Shown here piece after piece: positions 1-15,710 of a DNA stretch of 64,000 bases. Source of the DNA: Homalodisca vitripennis (Eukaryota > Arthropoda > Insecta > Hemiptera > Cicadellidae); the NCBI RefSeq assembly GCF_021130785.1, contig NW_025776243.1, positions 1 through 64,000 of the forward strand, in the 5' to 3' direction. The notes beneath the pieces were generated by a model. That model was not told where the DNA came from and made no database searches. It saw only the letters and a list, made by a program, of their open reading frames with translations. How positions within the stretch are numbered: the first letter of the stretch is position 1; each line of letters begins with the position of its first letter. The position numbers were made by a program, and so were the translations under genes.

Positions 1-889
1 TGAGATAAACTTAGTACGAATGTTAAAGTCCAAGTTAGTTACATACATTCTTTATTTAATGTTAATGTGTTTAATTGTTCTTCTTAATGTTCTTTTTTTA
101 AAAGAGAAATTGTTGTTCTGTTGGAGCCTGAACGCTCTTCGCATGAAAATCACAGGTTATCGTTATATTTGAATACAAGGAGACGACAAGCCCCCTCGCT
201 GTTCATTCCAGAGAACACAATCTGGAAAAAACCGGAAATTTCTGTAAATTAAAAGGTATTATTAACGTAGCAACCCACTAGAACGAAAATATAAGTATAT
301 TTAATTTGAGAAGGAGTGAATCTGCCTCATCAACTTATATAATGAAAATTTTCTTTCCGTTCTAACCATCATTAATTTATAAAAATTATTTGTTTTTACT
401 ATTAAAAATTCTTAGTGAAAAATCAGCTGCGATCTTTTTTTCACGGTTTATTATTCAATTACAGTGATGTTTTCTTGTTTATATTTTTAAGTTGGTTGTA
501 TTATAACATATTTGCAAATTTTTTGCACAAATATTGTCTCAAAACAAGTACGCTAAGTCGTACGTAAATTCTTAAAGTGTATACTAATATTTGGTTCTTT
601 TTTCGTTTTAGAAAATAACTCGTTTATATTAATACATATATTAAAATAAGTGTATCATTGTACGAAATCTTCTTATTTAATATTTAGAACTTTCTAGTTC
701 TTCAAAAAGGTACAAAATAAGCAAAATTATATTATATTTGGTTTTACTTCGCACCTTTTTGATGATGCCAAGTGTCAAAATATTAAAGGAATAATACTGT
801 CAGATAATCACATTTATTTTTGACCTTAAAAAGTCGATTAATAATGAATTTTAAATCCATTAAATAATATTTATATACATGTTATGGCA
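1..889. other. AT-rich spacer without recognisable gene
   Basis: This stretch lies upstream of the first cathepsin L promoter. It is AT-rich with short homopolymer runs, and I see no convincing coding frame, RNA gene or repeat array in it. It does not obviously match the sequence directly upstream of the second cathepsin copy, so the unit similarity seems to fade upstream of the promoter. Confidence 0.6.
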
Positions 890-1289
890 ACAAAATTAGA
901 AATGTAGGAGTTATTAGGATTTCCAAATTACACAACTTGTATTATTACAATTATACAACCAAGAGCTCAATTGTGGTTTTTTGTGTGCTATCATTATAAG
1001 TGTTTGATTAGTAGCAATAATTATAAAATAACCAAAGCGTTTCTTCATTGATAACAGAGCGTTTATTACATCCTGTACATTCCAATTTCCCAAACACTTG
1101 GGATATACCTTGTTGAACATATGAAGAATCCCGTACTCACTTGAAAGGTCCGGGTATAGATAAAGATGCTCTAGAGAAATAGATTCACCGATTATCTGGG
1201 AATGTTCCATCGCACTCAAGATAATTCTTGGAAACCTTCTGTCCCAAAACTTATATAAAAAGGACGCTCGACAAAATCCACATAAACAT

Positions 1290-5569
<4,280 letters not shown>

Positions 5570-8500
5570 CTTACCTGAACATTGATATCTTTGTTGTTTT
5601 ATAACCTTATATATCCAATTATTATGTTTTTTTCTGTATTAAACTATTCAAGCGAAAAAACTCTGGGCAGTCATGCTAAAATAGCTTTGCTTTTTACACT
5701 TTTAGACGTACGATAAACATTGTTATAAGGTTTCGCTTTTTAAAACTCAAATACAATGAAGTTTGTAAGAATTCATCATCAAAATTAGTAATACCAATAA
5801 TGTATAGTTCTTGGAAATATTTGGAATTATTTATATTTTGATTTGGCAATTTTTGAAATTTGTACATAATGCATATAACACGCACAAAGTTTATATTTAG
5901 GATGTTTTGGTTTAAAAATACCACACGGAGTGAATATATCCTTCAATAAACTATTTCATATCCTAAACCATGTGTGTATGAGGAATTAAACAGTAATATG
6001 TAATCATCAGAAATATGCGAGGGATTTGCCGCAGAACAACGTAATGTTCTAAGTCCAAGGAATAGGACCATAACATCGTGCCTCAGAAATTGAAACGAGA
6101 AGAAACTCTAAAAATTTTAACTTGTAATTATTACGAGTTAATAAATTATTTCTTGAACAGTTAACTAAAATTTACAAAAGCCCATCCGGTTACCATGATC
6201 CTGACAGAAATAGATATAAATTTGTCTTTATGTCTTTTCACTCAATATCACTTCTGTTTGTAGTATGTGTGATTTAAATGTTGAAAAAGTTTGGAATAAT
6301 ACACGTTACATTATATACTTTGTTAATGTTATTTATTATAGTGTAAAACAGTTTACATATAACTTCTAGATTAAGAATAACACTATTTATCTTTTGGAAG
6401 TAACTGAAAAAAAAATTATTTAATCTTTTAAAGGAAAAGTTTAAATTTTTGTTTTTTGTTGTTGTTAATATTTAATATTTCAATACGGTTATGATCATCG
6501 AATTTAATAAGATATTACGTATCGAAAATTATATTCCGCATAGACATGGCTCTAATGATAAACTGTTCTTTTTTTGTGTTTCATTATTTTAAAACGTAAA
6601 ATTATATTAAACTTTGAATCCTTAAAATCTCTAATAAGTAAGTAATGCAAACTCAAATAACCCCTATGAAAATAGTTATTTCAGCTGGAAAATAAACAAT
6701 ATTCAATAATTTATTAACAATAAAATACTACTACTAACATTATTAAGTGGTTAAAATTTTCTGTTATATTTCAGAAACATACACGCCTCCTAACCTGAAA
6801 CAAGGGATCTTCATGTTAATTATTACTGTACATTAGCTTCATATGTGTGTAATATTATTGGCATATTTTAACAGTCATTTAATTTTTATGTTAAATTTCA
6901 GTCAGTAATAGAAAGAAACATATCGTGTGTGACGTAACTGTTGATACTTACTTTTCTAAGAAGTTTGCAGGTTTATTTTACAGAAATACCGTTTACTACC
7001 CATGCACTTATAATAATATATATTCTTAATTTGTGGTAAATTAAAAAAAAAAAAAAAAAAACCGTAAGGGGATCTTCAGTAATTAATTCGTCAAATTAGC
7101 ACATTTCTCATTAAACTCCATAATTACAATTTTTTTATTCCTTTTTATAATTTTCATATTCAAGAAAAGTAATGCTTTTTAAAGAATACTGCATGAAAAT
7201 GTTATATTTAAAATTCTCGTGTCATGATGTTAGTTACCGTACTCTTCCGAAATGGCTTTACCGATTTCTACCAAATTCTATATGGATATTCAGTAGGGCT
7301 GAGAATCAGCTAGTATATATTTTTCATTTCCTGGAAGTGAATAAACGTGTGGTCCACCAATTTAATTTAGATCACAGTTTAAAAAACGCCTGCAAATATG
7401 AAAACTAAAAATACGAGACAGTTACGTTTGTTATATAGCCAAAAATTAAATGTATATGGCGCTAACTTTTTTATCTGTGTTTAAAGTAAATTATCTAATT
7501 AGTTAATCTTCTATCATTCAAATTTTAAATATGAGCAGTAATAAGCATGTTAAGTAGTTTTAATTATTTATCGAACGTTACTTAAACTATTGTTTTGTCT
7601 GTAAAATTTAAATTGATTTTTTATTCAAACGACTGCGCTGAAATTTTACATGCAGACTCTTAAGGTCTAAAATGATACAATGTTTTTCAGTTCAAAAGGA
7701 TACAAAACCGTAATGTCATTGTTAACCGTACTTTTAGCTATGCATTTTAATTAAAATTATTAAAATATTAGATCTAAAAGATAATGTTACTATCTAAACA
7801 ATCTAAATTAGAATAGAAATAAATATAAACTTTTAACGTATTTTCTTGATCGTGGCAACAAGGATAACTCAAACATTGGCGTCGGAAATAAAATTCACTC
7901 AAACCAGTAGTGGTTATACACGTGCAACGCCTACTAAATTGCGTGAAAATAAGCGCGTAACTGCTAGAAGTGCAGATTTAAGAGACAAAGTAATCTGACA
8001 TTAACTTTACATTTTAACACAACACTGTTTTAGGTAAAGGTTTAATAACATTAAACCTATATTATTTGTCTTTGACAAAAGTTGGGTTGATCAGAACAGA
8101 GGCAAAAGCAGCAACGCCTCTAAAACACCTTAATATCAAAGTAAATTAACAATTACCATAAATAAAACAGTTTTAACAATTTTTTCTTGATCTTGGGAAG
8201 AAGGGAAATTTAACATTGTATGACAAAAAATATAATTCACACGTACCAGAAATCTTCATACAGGTTTGCACCGTCGGTTGTAGAAAAACATTCATGTAGA
8301 AGTTCGGGTGGGGGCAAACCATTCAGTTTGTTTTTGTTAGTTAAACATTGGCTAGCAAAAATATTATAGAATCCATTGCGTTAAGGGATTCATTTTGTAA
8401 TTTAGTATGTAAACTAATTGGTGAGAAAATCATACAATATTATTAACAATTATTTTTATAATTCACCTATGAAAAACATATGTTTTCCAGTATGTTATAA

Positions 8501-9640
8501 ATCTTCTACAATTGTATAACGACTTAAATTGTAGATATTAATATTCATATATCCAAGATGATATAAATTTGTTTTGATTAGTAACTTCCGAGTGAATGTT
8601 CAGTAAAATTTATTACTATATTTAAAAACTATTAAATGATATCAGTTTTGTCTTAAATAAAAATCACAGTTCTAAATAAAAATAATGGATTTATTTTAAA
8701 CTTGGAAAATAAGTTCAATGTTTCAGAATTTTCCACAAAGAATTGATAAACCAATTAAATAATTTTTAAAGGTCCTTTGGCAAGAAATAAAAATATTAAT
8801 GAAATATATCAAACTAAAAATCAGAGCTCTCTTATAAAATATAATAATAAGGTTTTCAAATAAAAATCAAATGCCATTTGGAAAAAACTAAAATAAAATT
8901 AACTTCTTAGTTCGCTCAAAATTCAAAATAAAAATTCAAACTTCTCTTTCCACTAGTTGTACCTTAACTTTCAAGTCTTTGTAATTCAGATACAACTCTC
9001 TCAAAAAATAATTAATGTTCAATTAATTTCAAATTAATAATTCACAATAAAAACAGTTCAAATTAAATATTAATAAATTACTAAATTTCCAAATCTGAAT
9101 TAAAGTTATTAACAAAGTTAAATTTTAATTCACTTTTCTTGCAAGTATGAACCAAATGTAACTTGTACGATTCTATTGTGCTCTATTGTTCATCGAGAAT
9201 CAGTTTTGCAGATTGCTCTGTAGTGTCTTATGAATTTAATTTTTCCTCAAAATCCTCGCGGGAAAAAATTTATAAACACGGCGCACTGTAATCAACTTAA
9301 ATCACGAAAATTACCAAAAGAAGGGCAAAAAATTATGAGCTGGCAGTTATATACTTCCCCTTCCCAACAATTATGATGGACATCCGCGGTGTTCTATCAT
9401 CGCCCCAGCCATATCCAACCTGAGAACCATAGCCTTCTCTGAACTAATGTAACTGCAGAACAAGTTCTGATCAATTTAAGGCAGTGAACCGCCTTCCTAA
9501 TAATTTCAAATTACCAGCAGTAACTTGCCGAAGGATTACATATTCATTTTTATCCTAATTCCTCAAAATGTAATTTAAAAATCAATTCCCAATATTTCTT
9601 TCCCAAAATTTTCATTCAAATTAAGTGTTAATTAAAAAAT
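5570..9640. repeat. Spacer of unit 1, duplicated downstream of copies 2 and 3
   Basis: This AT-rich non-coding DNA runs co-linear with 34300-38560 and 45957-50280. Shared landmarks are the block around GATCGTGGCAACAAGGATAA (7850, 36740, 48460) and the GAGCTGGCAGTTATATACTT block (9335, 38220, 49930). Relative to the other units, this copy has a roughly 150-bp poly(A)-ended insertion (6910-7061) and lacks about 400 bp near 7667. Short open frames do not persist across the three copies, so I see no gene here. Confidence 0.8.
6910..7061 (+). mobile_element. Short poly(A)-ended insertion specific to unit 1
   Basis: Unit 2 reads GTCAGTAATGACTTACCGTAAGG without interruption at the matching place (about 35558-35580). 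Unit 1 instead carries about 150 bp starting AGAAAGAAACATATCG and ending in about 19 A residues (7043-7061) before CCGTAAGG. A poly(A)-ended insertion suggests an L1-like-mechanism retroinsertion, either SINE-like or a truncated transcript. I see no clear target-site duplication and do not recognise the body. Confidence 0.4.
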
Positions 9641-10165
9641 TAGTCAATGTAGCTTTAAAAACGCTGAACATTTCTAAATGGCTTATACTATTAGCATAGA
9701 TAAAAAATATACGTAGAAATTTATTTAATTTAGAAATCCATGATTGATAACTACTGTTGTTTGTATAAATAGAAGAGTATGAAACTTCAACAGCGAAAGA
9801 GCAAAAACCAGATGTTTCTGAATATAGGCGATCGCGATCGCAATGAATTGGCATTAATAAGATGATGATTGGTGACTACACCAGGATGTATCCGATCAGT
9901 CAAACTCATGAGATATATATGACATTGTTTAATATCAGGATAGGATGAATTTGCAAATGGAAACTAAATAAAATAACTTGTTGTATACATACTTTACAAT
10001 ACACTTAAATCAGTACCATAATAAAAAGTATCAAGATGGAGTAAATTGTGGTTCAAGAAATATTTTAAGCAATGTTCACTTTCAGCTAGAACAAATTATT
10101 AAAACAGAGAGATCACATAACACTTATGTCTTTATTCCTCAAATTCAATATCATCTCATACTTTG

Positions 10166-10369
10166 TTAGGCGTATTTCTTTATATAACCATCAGAGTATG
10201 TCTCGAACCTCCGTTGAACCTAAGACCTGATCAGGTTCAATTTCTCCGCACGTATCGTCATTGAACCTAGCGTATAAATTGTAGACCCGTTCAGATTTAA
10301 GTTGAGAGCACTTTCGCATCATCCAATTTTATTTTGTATGTTACTTAATGTCACATTAACACCAACACC
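10166..10369 (-). pseudogene. Degenerate terminal exon, relic alpha (unit 1)
   Basis: On the minus strand one frame runs from GVGVNVTLSN through ALNLNGSTIYTLGSM to FETYSDGYIKKYA and a TAA (10166-10168), interrupted by two stops. A diverged relative with a similar ending lies at 26743-26972, and both recur in the other units. The pattern of an alternating-hydrophobic segment followed by a fixed C-terminus suggests the last exon of a once-real gene on the minus strand. I do not recognise the family. The reading frame of the last 20 or so residues is conserved across units. Confidence 0.4.
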
Positions 10370-10390
10370 TTTCTTATCTTTTGACATTTA

Positions 10391-10825
10391 AAGGTTTGTT
10401 GTTTAGACAATCTTTCAAATGGATAACGGTGTAATCAGGTCTTAAATTTTATAGATTAGTCATCTTATATCAATAAAATCACAGACAACCATAATTACCT
10501 ATATAATAATCTAACCCACCAAACACAGATTTTAAAAAATCAATGAGTACGTCCATTCCTCACGAGATTAGGTAAACTTACCACTGGGGGTTATTGCACA
10601 TTTTGAGTATGTCGGAGTAACTCTGATTTTAAAAAACAATCTATATTTAACGATGCCATACTATCTAATACCCTGCTACAAGATCAAAAATATACGTATG
10701 TGGCTCTTAGAAGCCTAAATTGGGCAAAACTCGTCTACATTTGACCGTTGTAATCTACTTATAGTATAACGTAGACGGTATAAACTTTTGTGGCACATTT
10801 GGGTTTTACCTTGCTGTTCTAATCA
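10391..10825. other. Duplicated spacer, no gene seen
   Basis: This stretch is co-linear with 39295-39720 and about 50940-51370. It contains no convincing open frame or RNA gene. Confidence 0.6.
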
Positions 10826-11137
10826 ATAAAATATATAAACGAAGGATTGAGAGGCATAAAACGGTCTAAAAGTGTACTTCTGACAATTCAAATTTACTAC
10901 CTGATAGTGTAATCTTTCTATAATTGACTTTGTTTCCCTAATTATAAAATATATAAAACGAAGGATTGAGAGGCATAAAACGGTCTAGAAGTGTACTTCT
11001 GACAATTCAAATTTACTACCTGATAGTGTAATCTTTCTATAATTGACTTTGTTTCCCTAATTATAAAATATATAAACGAAGGATTGAGAGGCATACAACG
11101 GTCTAAAAGTGTACTTCTGACAATTCAAATTTACTAC
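10826..11137. repeat. 119-bp tandem repeat, left part, interrupted by the LTR element
   Basis: The word GAAGGATTGAGAGGCAT recurs at 10841, 10960 and 11078, giving a period of about 118-119 bp, and each monomer contains GTGTACTTCTGACAATTCAAAT. The third monomer is cut at CTAC (11134-11137) by the retrotransposon and resumes at 25609. Unit 2 has about two uninterrupted monomers at 39735-39945. Confidence 0.9.
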
Positions 11138-11728
11138 TGTGACGATTGGGATGGATTTTTTGGAAGCAACGTGTCACCGTGCAGGCCTAGGCTTGTACCC
11201 GCCTGCACGATGGAAGACCGTGGAGCGACCATAATCCTAATTACACAATATTCTCCTGCCAGCTTTGATAAGAATTTTAAGTTATAATTTAAGCACAAAA
11301 CAGTAAAAAGTAAATCGTAAAACAATTTAATAACCGCCAAAGATAATTTACACTTACCGACACCAATTTACACATACCGACACGCCGACCTACCATTACG
11401 ACAAAACCCGCCCCGACATACAAACAATTTAGAATTTACAATGACCCCCCTATAATTTTCCGGCACCTAACCCCCCCCCCCTGATTATTAAATCAATCCA
11501 TAGTGTGACACAACAATTCTTAAAATAAAATAATAAAAATAAGACTTGCGACAGGTAATATTTCCGTCACCGCCACTCGCCGATCAGACGTCCTCACTGG
11601 TCCCTGACTCAATCTAGACTCCTCCTTATCAGACCACCGGTCCTCCTCCATCCGCACGCGGCTTATCAGAAAGACCGGTTCTAATCGTTGATTCGGCGGT
11701 CTGATAAATGTGGTGGGCAGTCACCACA
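11138..11728 (-). repeat. 3' LTR of the Gypsy-like element
   Basis: On the minus strand it runs from TGTGGTGACTGCCCACC to CCAATCGTCACA, with TG..CA ends. It aligns along its whole length with the split LTR at 21892-25608, and the differences I see are almost all short indels in homopolymers or duplicated short words. It contains an uninterrupted TTAA where the other LTR carries the nested transposon. Confidence 0.95.
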
Positions 11729-11730
11729 AT

Positions 11731-11739
11731 CTCCCCCCT
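11731..11739 (-). promoter_or_regulatory. Polypurine tract
   Basis: On the minus strand the sequence TAGGGGGGAGAT abuts the 3' LTR. This is the expected place and composition for the plus-strand DNA synthesis primer of an LTR retrotransposon. Confidence 0.8.
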
Positions 11740-11742
11740 AAA

Positions 11743-13863
11743 GGAAAAAAATGGAGAGGAAGTGGGAAGGAAGAAACATATAGTTAATAAAAATTTCAAT
11801 TTTGGAATATCCAAAAATTTTGGGTGCTCTCCACCAATCGAAGAGCGGGTGACGACAGGAGGACCAATTACGTATTGATAATAATGATGGAACAAAATCC
11901 AACTGTTGGTCTACTCTTGTACTAGTCACCCTTCAAGTAATGACCGAATAGGCGATCGCACCTACCGTTAATATTTTGTATAAATTCTAAAACAACGGGA
12001 AAATGTCACACACCCACCCCCCGAACAGGAAAGAGTTCGATACAATCAGAAAGTTGTTATGTGATGTGTAGTGTATGTGAGGGATTAGGATTGAATTCTG
12101 GTCATCCTGAAAATAAAATTGCATGTGTATTCCGTGCGGAGAGAGTGGTTTACGCGCCTGGTTTTTGGCGACCTTATAGGTTGTCTTTGTTCTGCTTGCA
12201 GTCGATGTGCGTATACAGTCCTGTGGGTTTTAGCGATACTTCTAGTGAAGATAGTGTCTTCTTCCAGAGACGAGATTTTTTTGAAGTAATGTGTTTTGGT
12301 GCTTACACTGTGGGTACGTCTCTTCTTTAGATGTTGCCGTTCTTGATGCGATGACTTCATTTGCAATTGCAGTGACAACACTGTTTCTTCACATGGTATG
12401 TATAGCTTTTCAGTTATCCAATGGCCATTGTCAGGGTGGAGAATTTGGTAAGGATTAATTTATGTGGAAAGTGCTCGGAATACACATGCGCGTATTTACA
12501 AATATTCACATATTCTTAAATTAGGAATTAATTGGAATATGGATAGGATTTTGACGTGTCGTGTGGCGAAGTATTGTAGTATTTTTAGTAATGAGGTAGT
12601 ATATTTTAAATTAGTGTGTGACATTGCCCATGTTCCCGCAAAGCTAAGGTGCGTAATATACGGCGAAAAAATTTTGGGGATGGTCGTCCGGCTGGATCAT
12701 AACTTGCTTATGCGATATCCAAAAATAGCTCCGTTATATAAAAAAAAAATAGATCCACTTTACGATTAAAGGTCGGATACACGAATATATAAATAAGCAC
12801 ACAAATAACAAAGGTATCCCTAACAAGGAAAACATACATTAAGGTATAATAGTGAAATGACAAGGAAAGGTATTTTTAAAATATTCCCATTTACAATCAA
12901 CACCTAACTCATATATTCGCTTGCACAAAATTCACGTAGAATGTAGACGGTTGTATATATATCTAGCAATAAATAACATTTAATTATTTAGAAAAACATA
13001 GATATTGCAACTTAATGTTCGTTTGATCACATTAAATTTGCAAAATTCACACACAACACACATACGAGCAGCATACGATGCTACGAGGAATAACGATCAT
13101 TGTATTTCATACGATTAATGCATTTATCATGTTTATATTCGTAACTCGTCTGAATAGTTTAAGACAGGATAAACCTATCCGTTCAACATAACTAAATCAA
13201 ATCCTAAACACAACATATATTACAACATAAATTACACAAAATAGCACAAAAGTATTTTTAGTTTTTTGTACAATATGACTCCTACAGATTTCCCTACATT
13301 TTGGTAAGACGTTAGTTGTTAGTAAAAGTAAAGGATAGAATAGAGATGTGTAGATTTTCTTCTTGTCTGATTGTGTATATCTATGGAGAAGAAAAAATTA
13401 ATTTGACCATGTGATCAACATGTTCAAAAGAATCTATGCATTTCCTGGTTGATAAGCAATCCGGTAAAAGGATGCGCACTAAAAATATAATAAAAAAAAT
13501 GCATCTTTACCATAGATTATTTTACCCAAAAGCTACGTAAAATTGCAATATAGAAAGAATTTATGAAAAAAATTACAATATACAAAGAACCCACCAACCG
13601 AGGAAACTCAGACTTCATCTCCATAGTGTGTTCAAAGTGTATATTTAGATACTCCACCAACGATCAACCACAGACCACTGTAGGGAAGCCCTCATAGAAA
13701 ACTCCCTCAGACTCAGCAGCCATGCAAGCAGCCGCTAACAGAGGACCCAAAAGTGTAATAATGTGTAAAGAAGAATGTTAGAGTGTGAAAGAAGAGGAAA
13801 AGAAACATTGAACTAATATCACCTAGGGAGAATTGTGTAGGAATATGGTCGCTTACCACGGAC
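11743..13863 (-). other. Retrotransposon region between pol stop and polypurine tract
   Basis: About 2.1 kb lies here, where Gypsy-type elements may carry env or another third ORF. I find only short frames on either strand, without a signal peptide, transmembrane segment or other family features. The longest sense-strand frame (12085-12381) is basic and low in information. Long non-coding 3' regions exist in Gypsy elements, so this may simply be untranslated. Confidence 0.5.
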
Positions 13864-14915
13864 TTAATATTTAGGCATGAAAAACTTCTTTAATTGAGAT
13901 ACATGAGCCTTTCTTATAAACTTCCCATTTGTAGGATTGACGAGTCTAGCTGTGACAGGTGATGTAAAGCATTCCACCACACAAGGTTTGGACCACCAGG
14001 GGGAGCAGTTTACTGTTTGATGTTCTCAGCAGCTTTACTAATTGGATTATTTCGAAACATAACCCAGTCACCCTGTGAGATGTGGGTAGTTGTCCTACCA
14101 GCGTTGTATTAAGCGTTCCCTAATTGACCTAGCTTTTTTTAAGTTTGAGAGTGCATTGTCCCAACGCTGTTGCATTGTTTGTAGCGGTTCTTGCGCCAGT
14201 AATGAATCGAGATTCCATGCCAATTCGAGTGGATGCTGTTATTTCCCGGCCTAGAAATACGCTAGCTGGAGTTGCTTTAGTGCTTTCATGTGATGCTGAG
14301 TTTAAAAGCTACCTGCAGCCAGTGAATGTTCTCATCCCAAGTCTTGTGGTTATGTCCGTGAAAAATTCGTAGTGCCACCTTAAGATTTTTATTAACCGCT
14401 CAGCATGACTAGGATTCGGGTAGTAAGCAGAAGTGTAAATATGTTGGATACCGTAAGTCATACACATGTCTGCCATATGTCTAGATTTAAACTGGGATAC
14501 GTTATCTGAAACTAAAAATTTTGGGAACCAAAAAGAGAAAAAACGTTTTTTAGACAAAATATCCACTGTAGTTTTTGCTGTAGCATTTCTAGCTGGTAAC
14601 AGAATAACAAACTTGGAGAACGCATCAACTACCGTCAACAGATATTGGTTTGCCTTTGTTTTGATCTAGGAAGTTTACCAATGTGATCTATGAATATCTT
14701 TTCAAAAGGTCTTGTAAACTACTTCCGATGCAAAGTTTACCCACTCTAGAGTTTTGAGCCTGCTTGGAACGTTGACAAATTTGACATGATCTTACTCGGT
14801 CTGCTATTATTGTATCAAGTTTTTGGGCCCAAAATATTTTAAGAATACGCTTTTGTGTCTTTTTAATGCCAAAGTGAGCTGCAGTTGGGGACTCATGATA
14901 ATATTTAATAACCAT
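13864..14915 (-). CDS. Integrase domain of pol (frameshifted)
   Basis: In coding order there is an HHCC zinc-binding domain (14915-14688) with histidines in YYHESP and AHFGIKK and the CxxC in RSCQICQ. The catalytic core (14638-14309) has Asp in VVDAFSKF, Asp in LVSDNVSQF and Glu in SHAERLIKIL, the expected D,D-35-E set. A C-terminal segment follows, readable with frame changes from QGDWVMFRNN to AHVSQLKKFFMPKY and a TAA at 13864-13866, resembling the small SH3-like (GPY/F-type) tail of Gypsy integrases. Frame breaks lie between the zinc domain and the core (about 14640-14690) and downstream of the core. It would insert the cDNA into the genome. I see no chromodomain. Confidence 0.85.
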
Positions 14916-15710
14916 ATCGATGAGTTTTGTAAGGTAATACCACTCTAGGTGTATGTCTGTCCGATATTTTGTACATCAACACTCCCTGACTAAGTTGATA
15001 GTTAGTGGGCCTATTACTCGACTTTATAATCTTTAAGAGATCAGGGTCTTCACGTTGATGAGTACCAATATCTTTAAACATTTCTGGGAATCCTGCCAAG
15101 AGTGCCACTTGTGGTAAGGTGGATGGCTTTTCCGATGAATTATTTGCGTGCACTTCAGTTGGTTCACTGTTTTCGAACAGGCGCGATAAACAATCAGCAA
15201 CTACATTATCCGATCCTTTGATATGTTGTACTTGAAATTTAAACGAATTTATAAATGTAATCCAGCGAGAAATTTTTCCAACTTGACGTGGGTGGTTTAA
15301 AAGCCAGGATAATGCCGAGCAATCCGTCTGCAAAAGGAATTCCCTATGTTTCAAGATACTGTTGGAATTTGGAAAAGGCAAAGACAACAGCCAGGCATTC
15401 AAGTTGAAAGAGTGTCATAATTTTGCTCATGCTTGTTTAGTGGTCGCGAAGCAAATGCCACTTGGCATCAAGTTGCCATTATATTCTTGGCTGAGTGAAG
15501 CACCTAAGGCGGAGGTTGATGTATCGGTTTGTAAAACAAAAGATCGATTAAAATCCGGCATTTTCAAAACTGCATTTGATGTCAAGGCTGTTTTTAAAGT
15601 TTCGAATGCGGATTGTTGTTCAAGCCCCCAGGTAAATTTTACGCCTTTCTTCTTTAGACTATTAAGTGGTTGCGCTATTTTTGCAAATGATTTAATGAAT
15701 TTTAGAATAA
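14905..15710 (-). CDS. Connection and RNase H domains of pol (frameshifted)
   Basis: From about 15710 a frame continues the RT thumb/connection (SLKKKGVKFTWGLEQQSAF) into RNase H with the first catalytic Asp in FVLQTDTSTSALG. A second frame (15402-14905) carries the later Asp in FLLQTDCSALSWLL and the C-terminal GSDNVVADCLSRLF typical of Gypsy RNase H. The two frames are offset near 15400. The enzyme would degrade RNA in RNA:DNA hybrids. After RNase H comes a roughly 100-residue linker leading to the integrase zinc domain. Confidence 0.85.

Noticed and set aside
914..1219. 101-codon minus-strand frame overlapping the promoter of copy 1
   Set aside because: It overlaps the conserved GATA/TATA promoter block, has no counterpart in unit 2 and no recognisable domain.
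12061..12769. Two plus-strand frames of about 90-100 codons inside the Gypsy-like element
   Set aside because: They are antisense to the element, share no family features, and the second has no ATG start. Not supported as genes.
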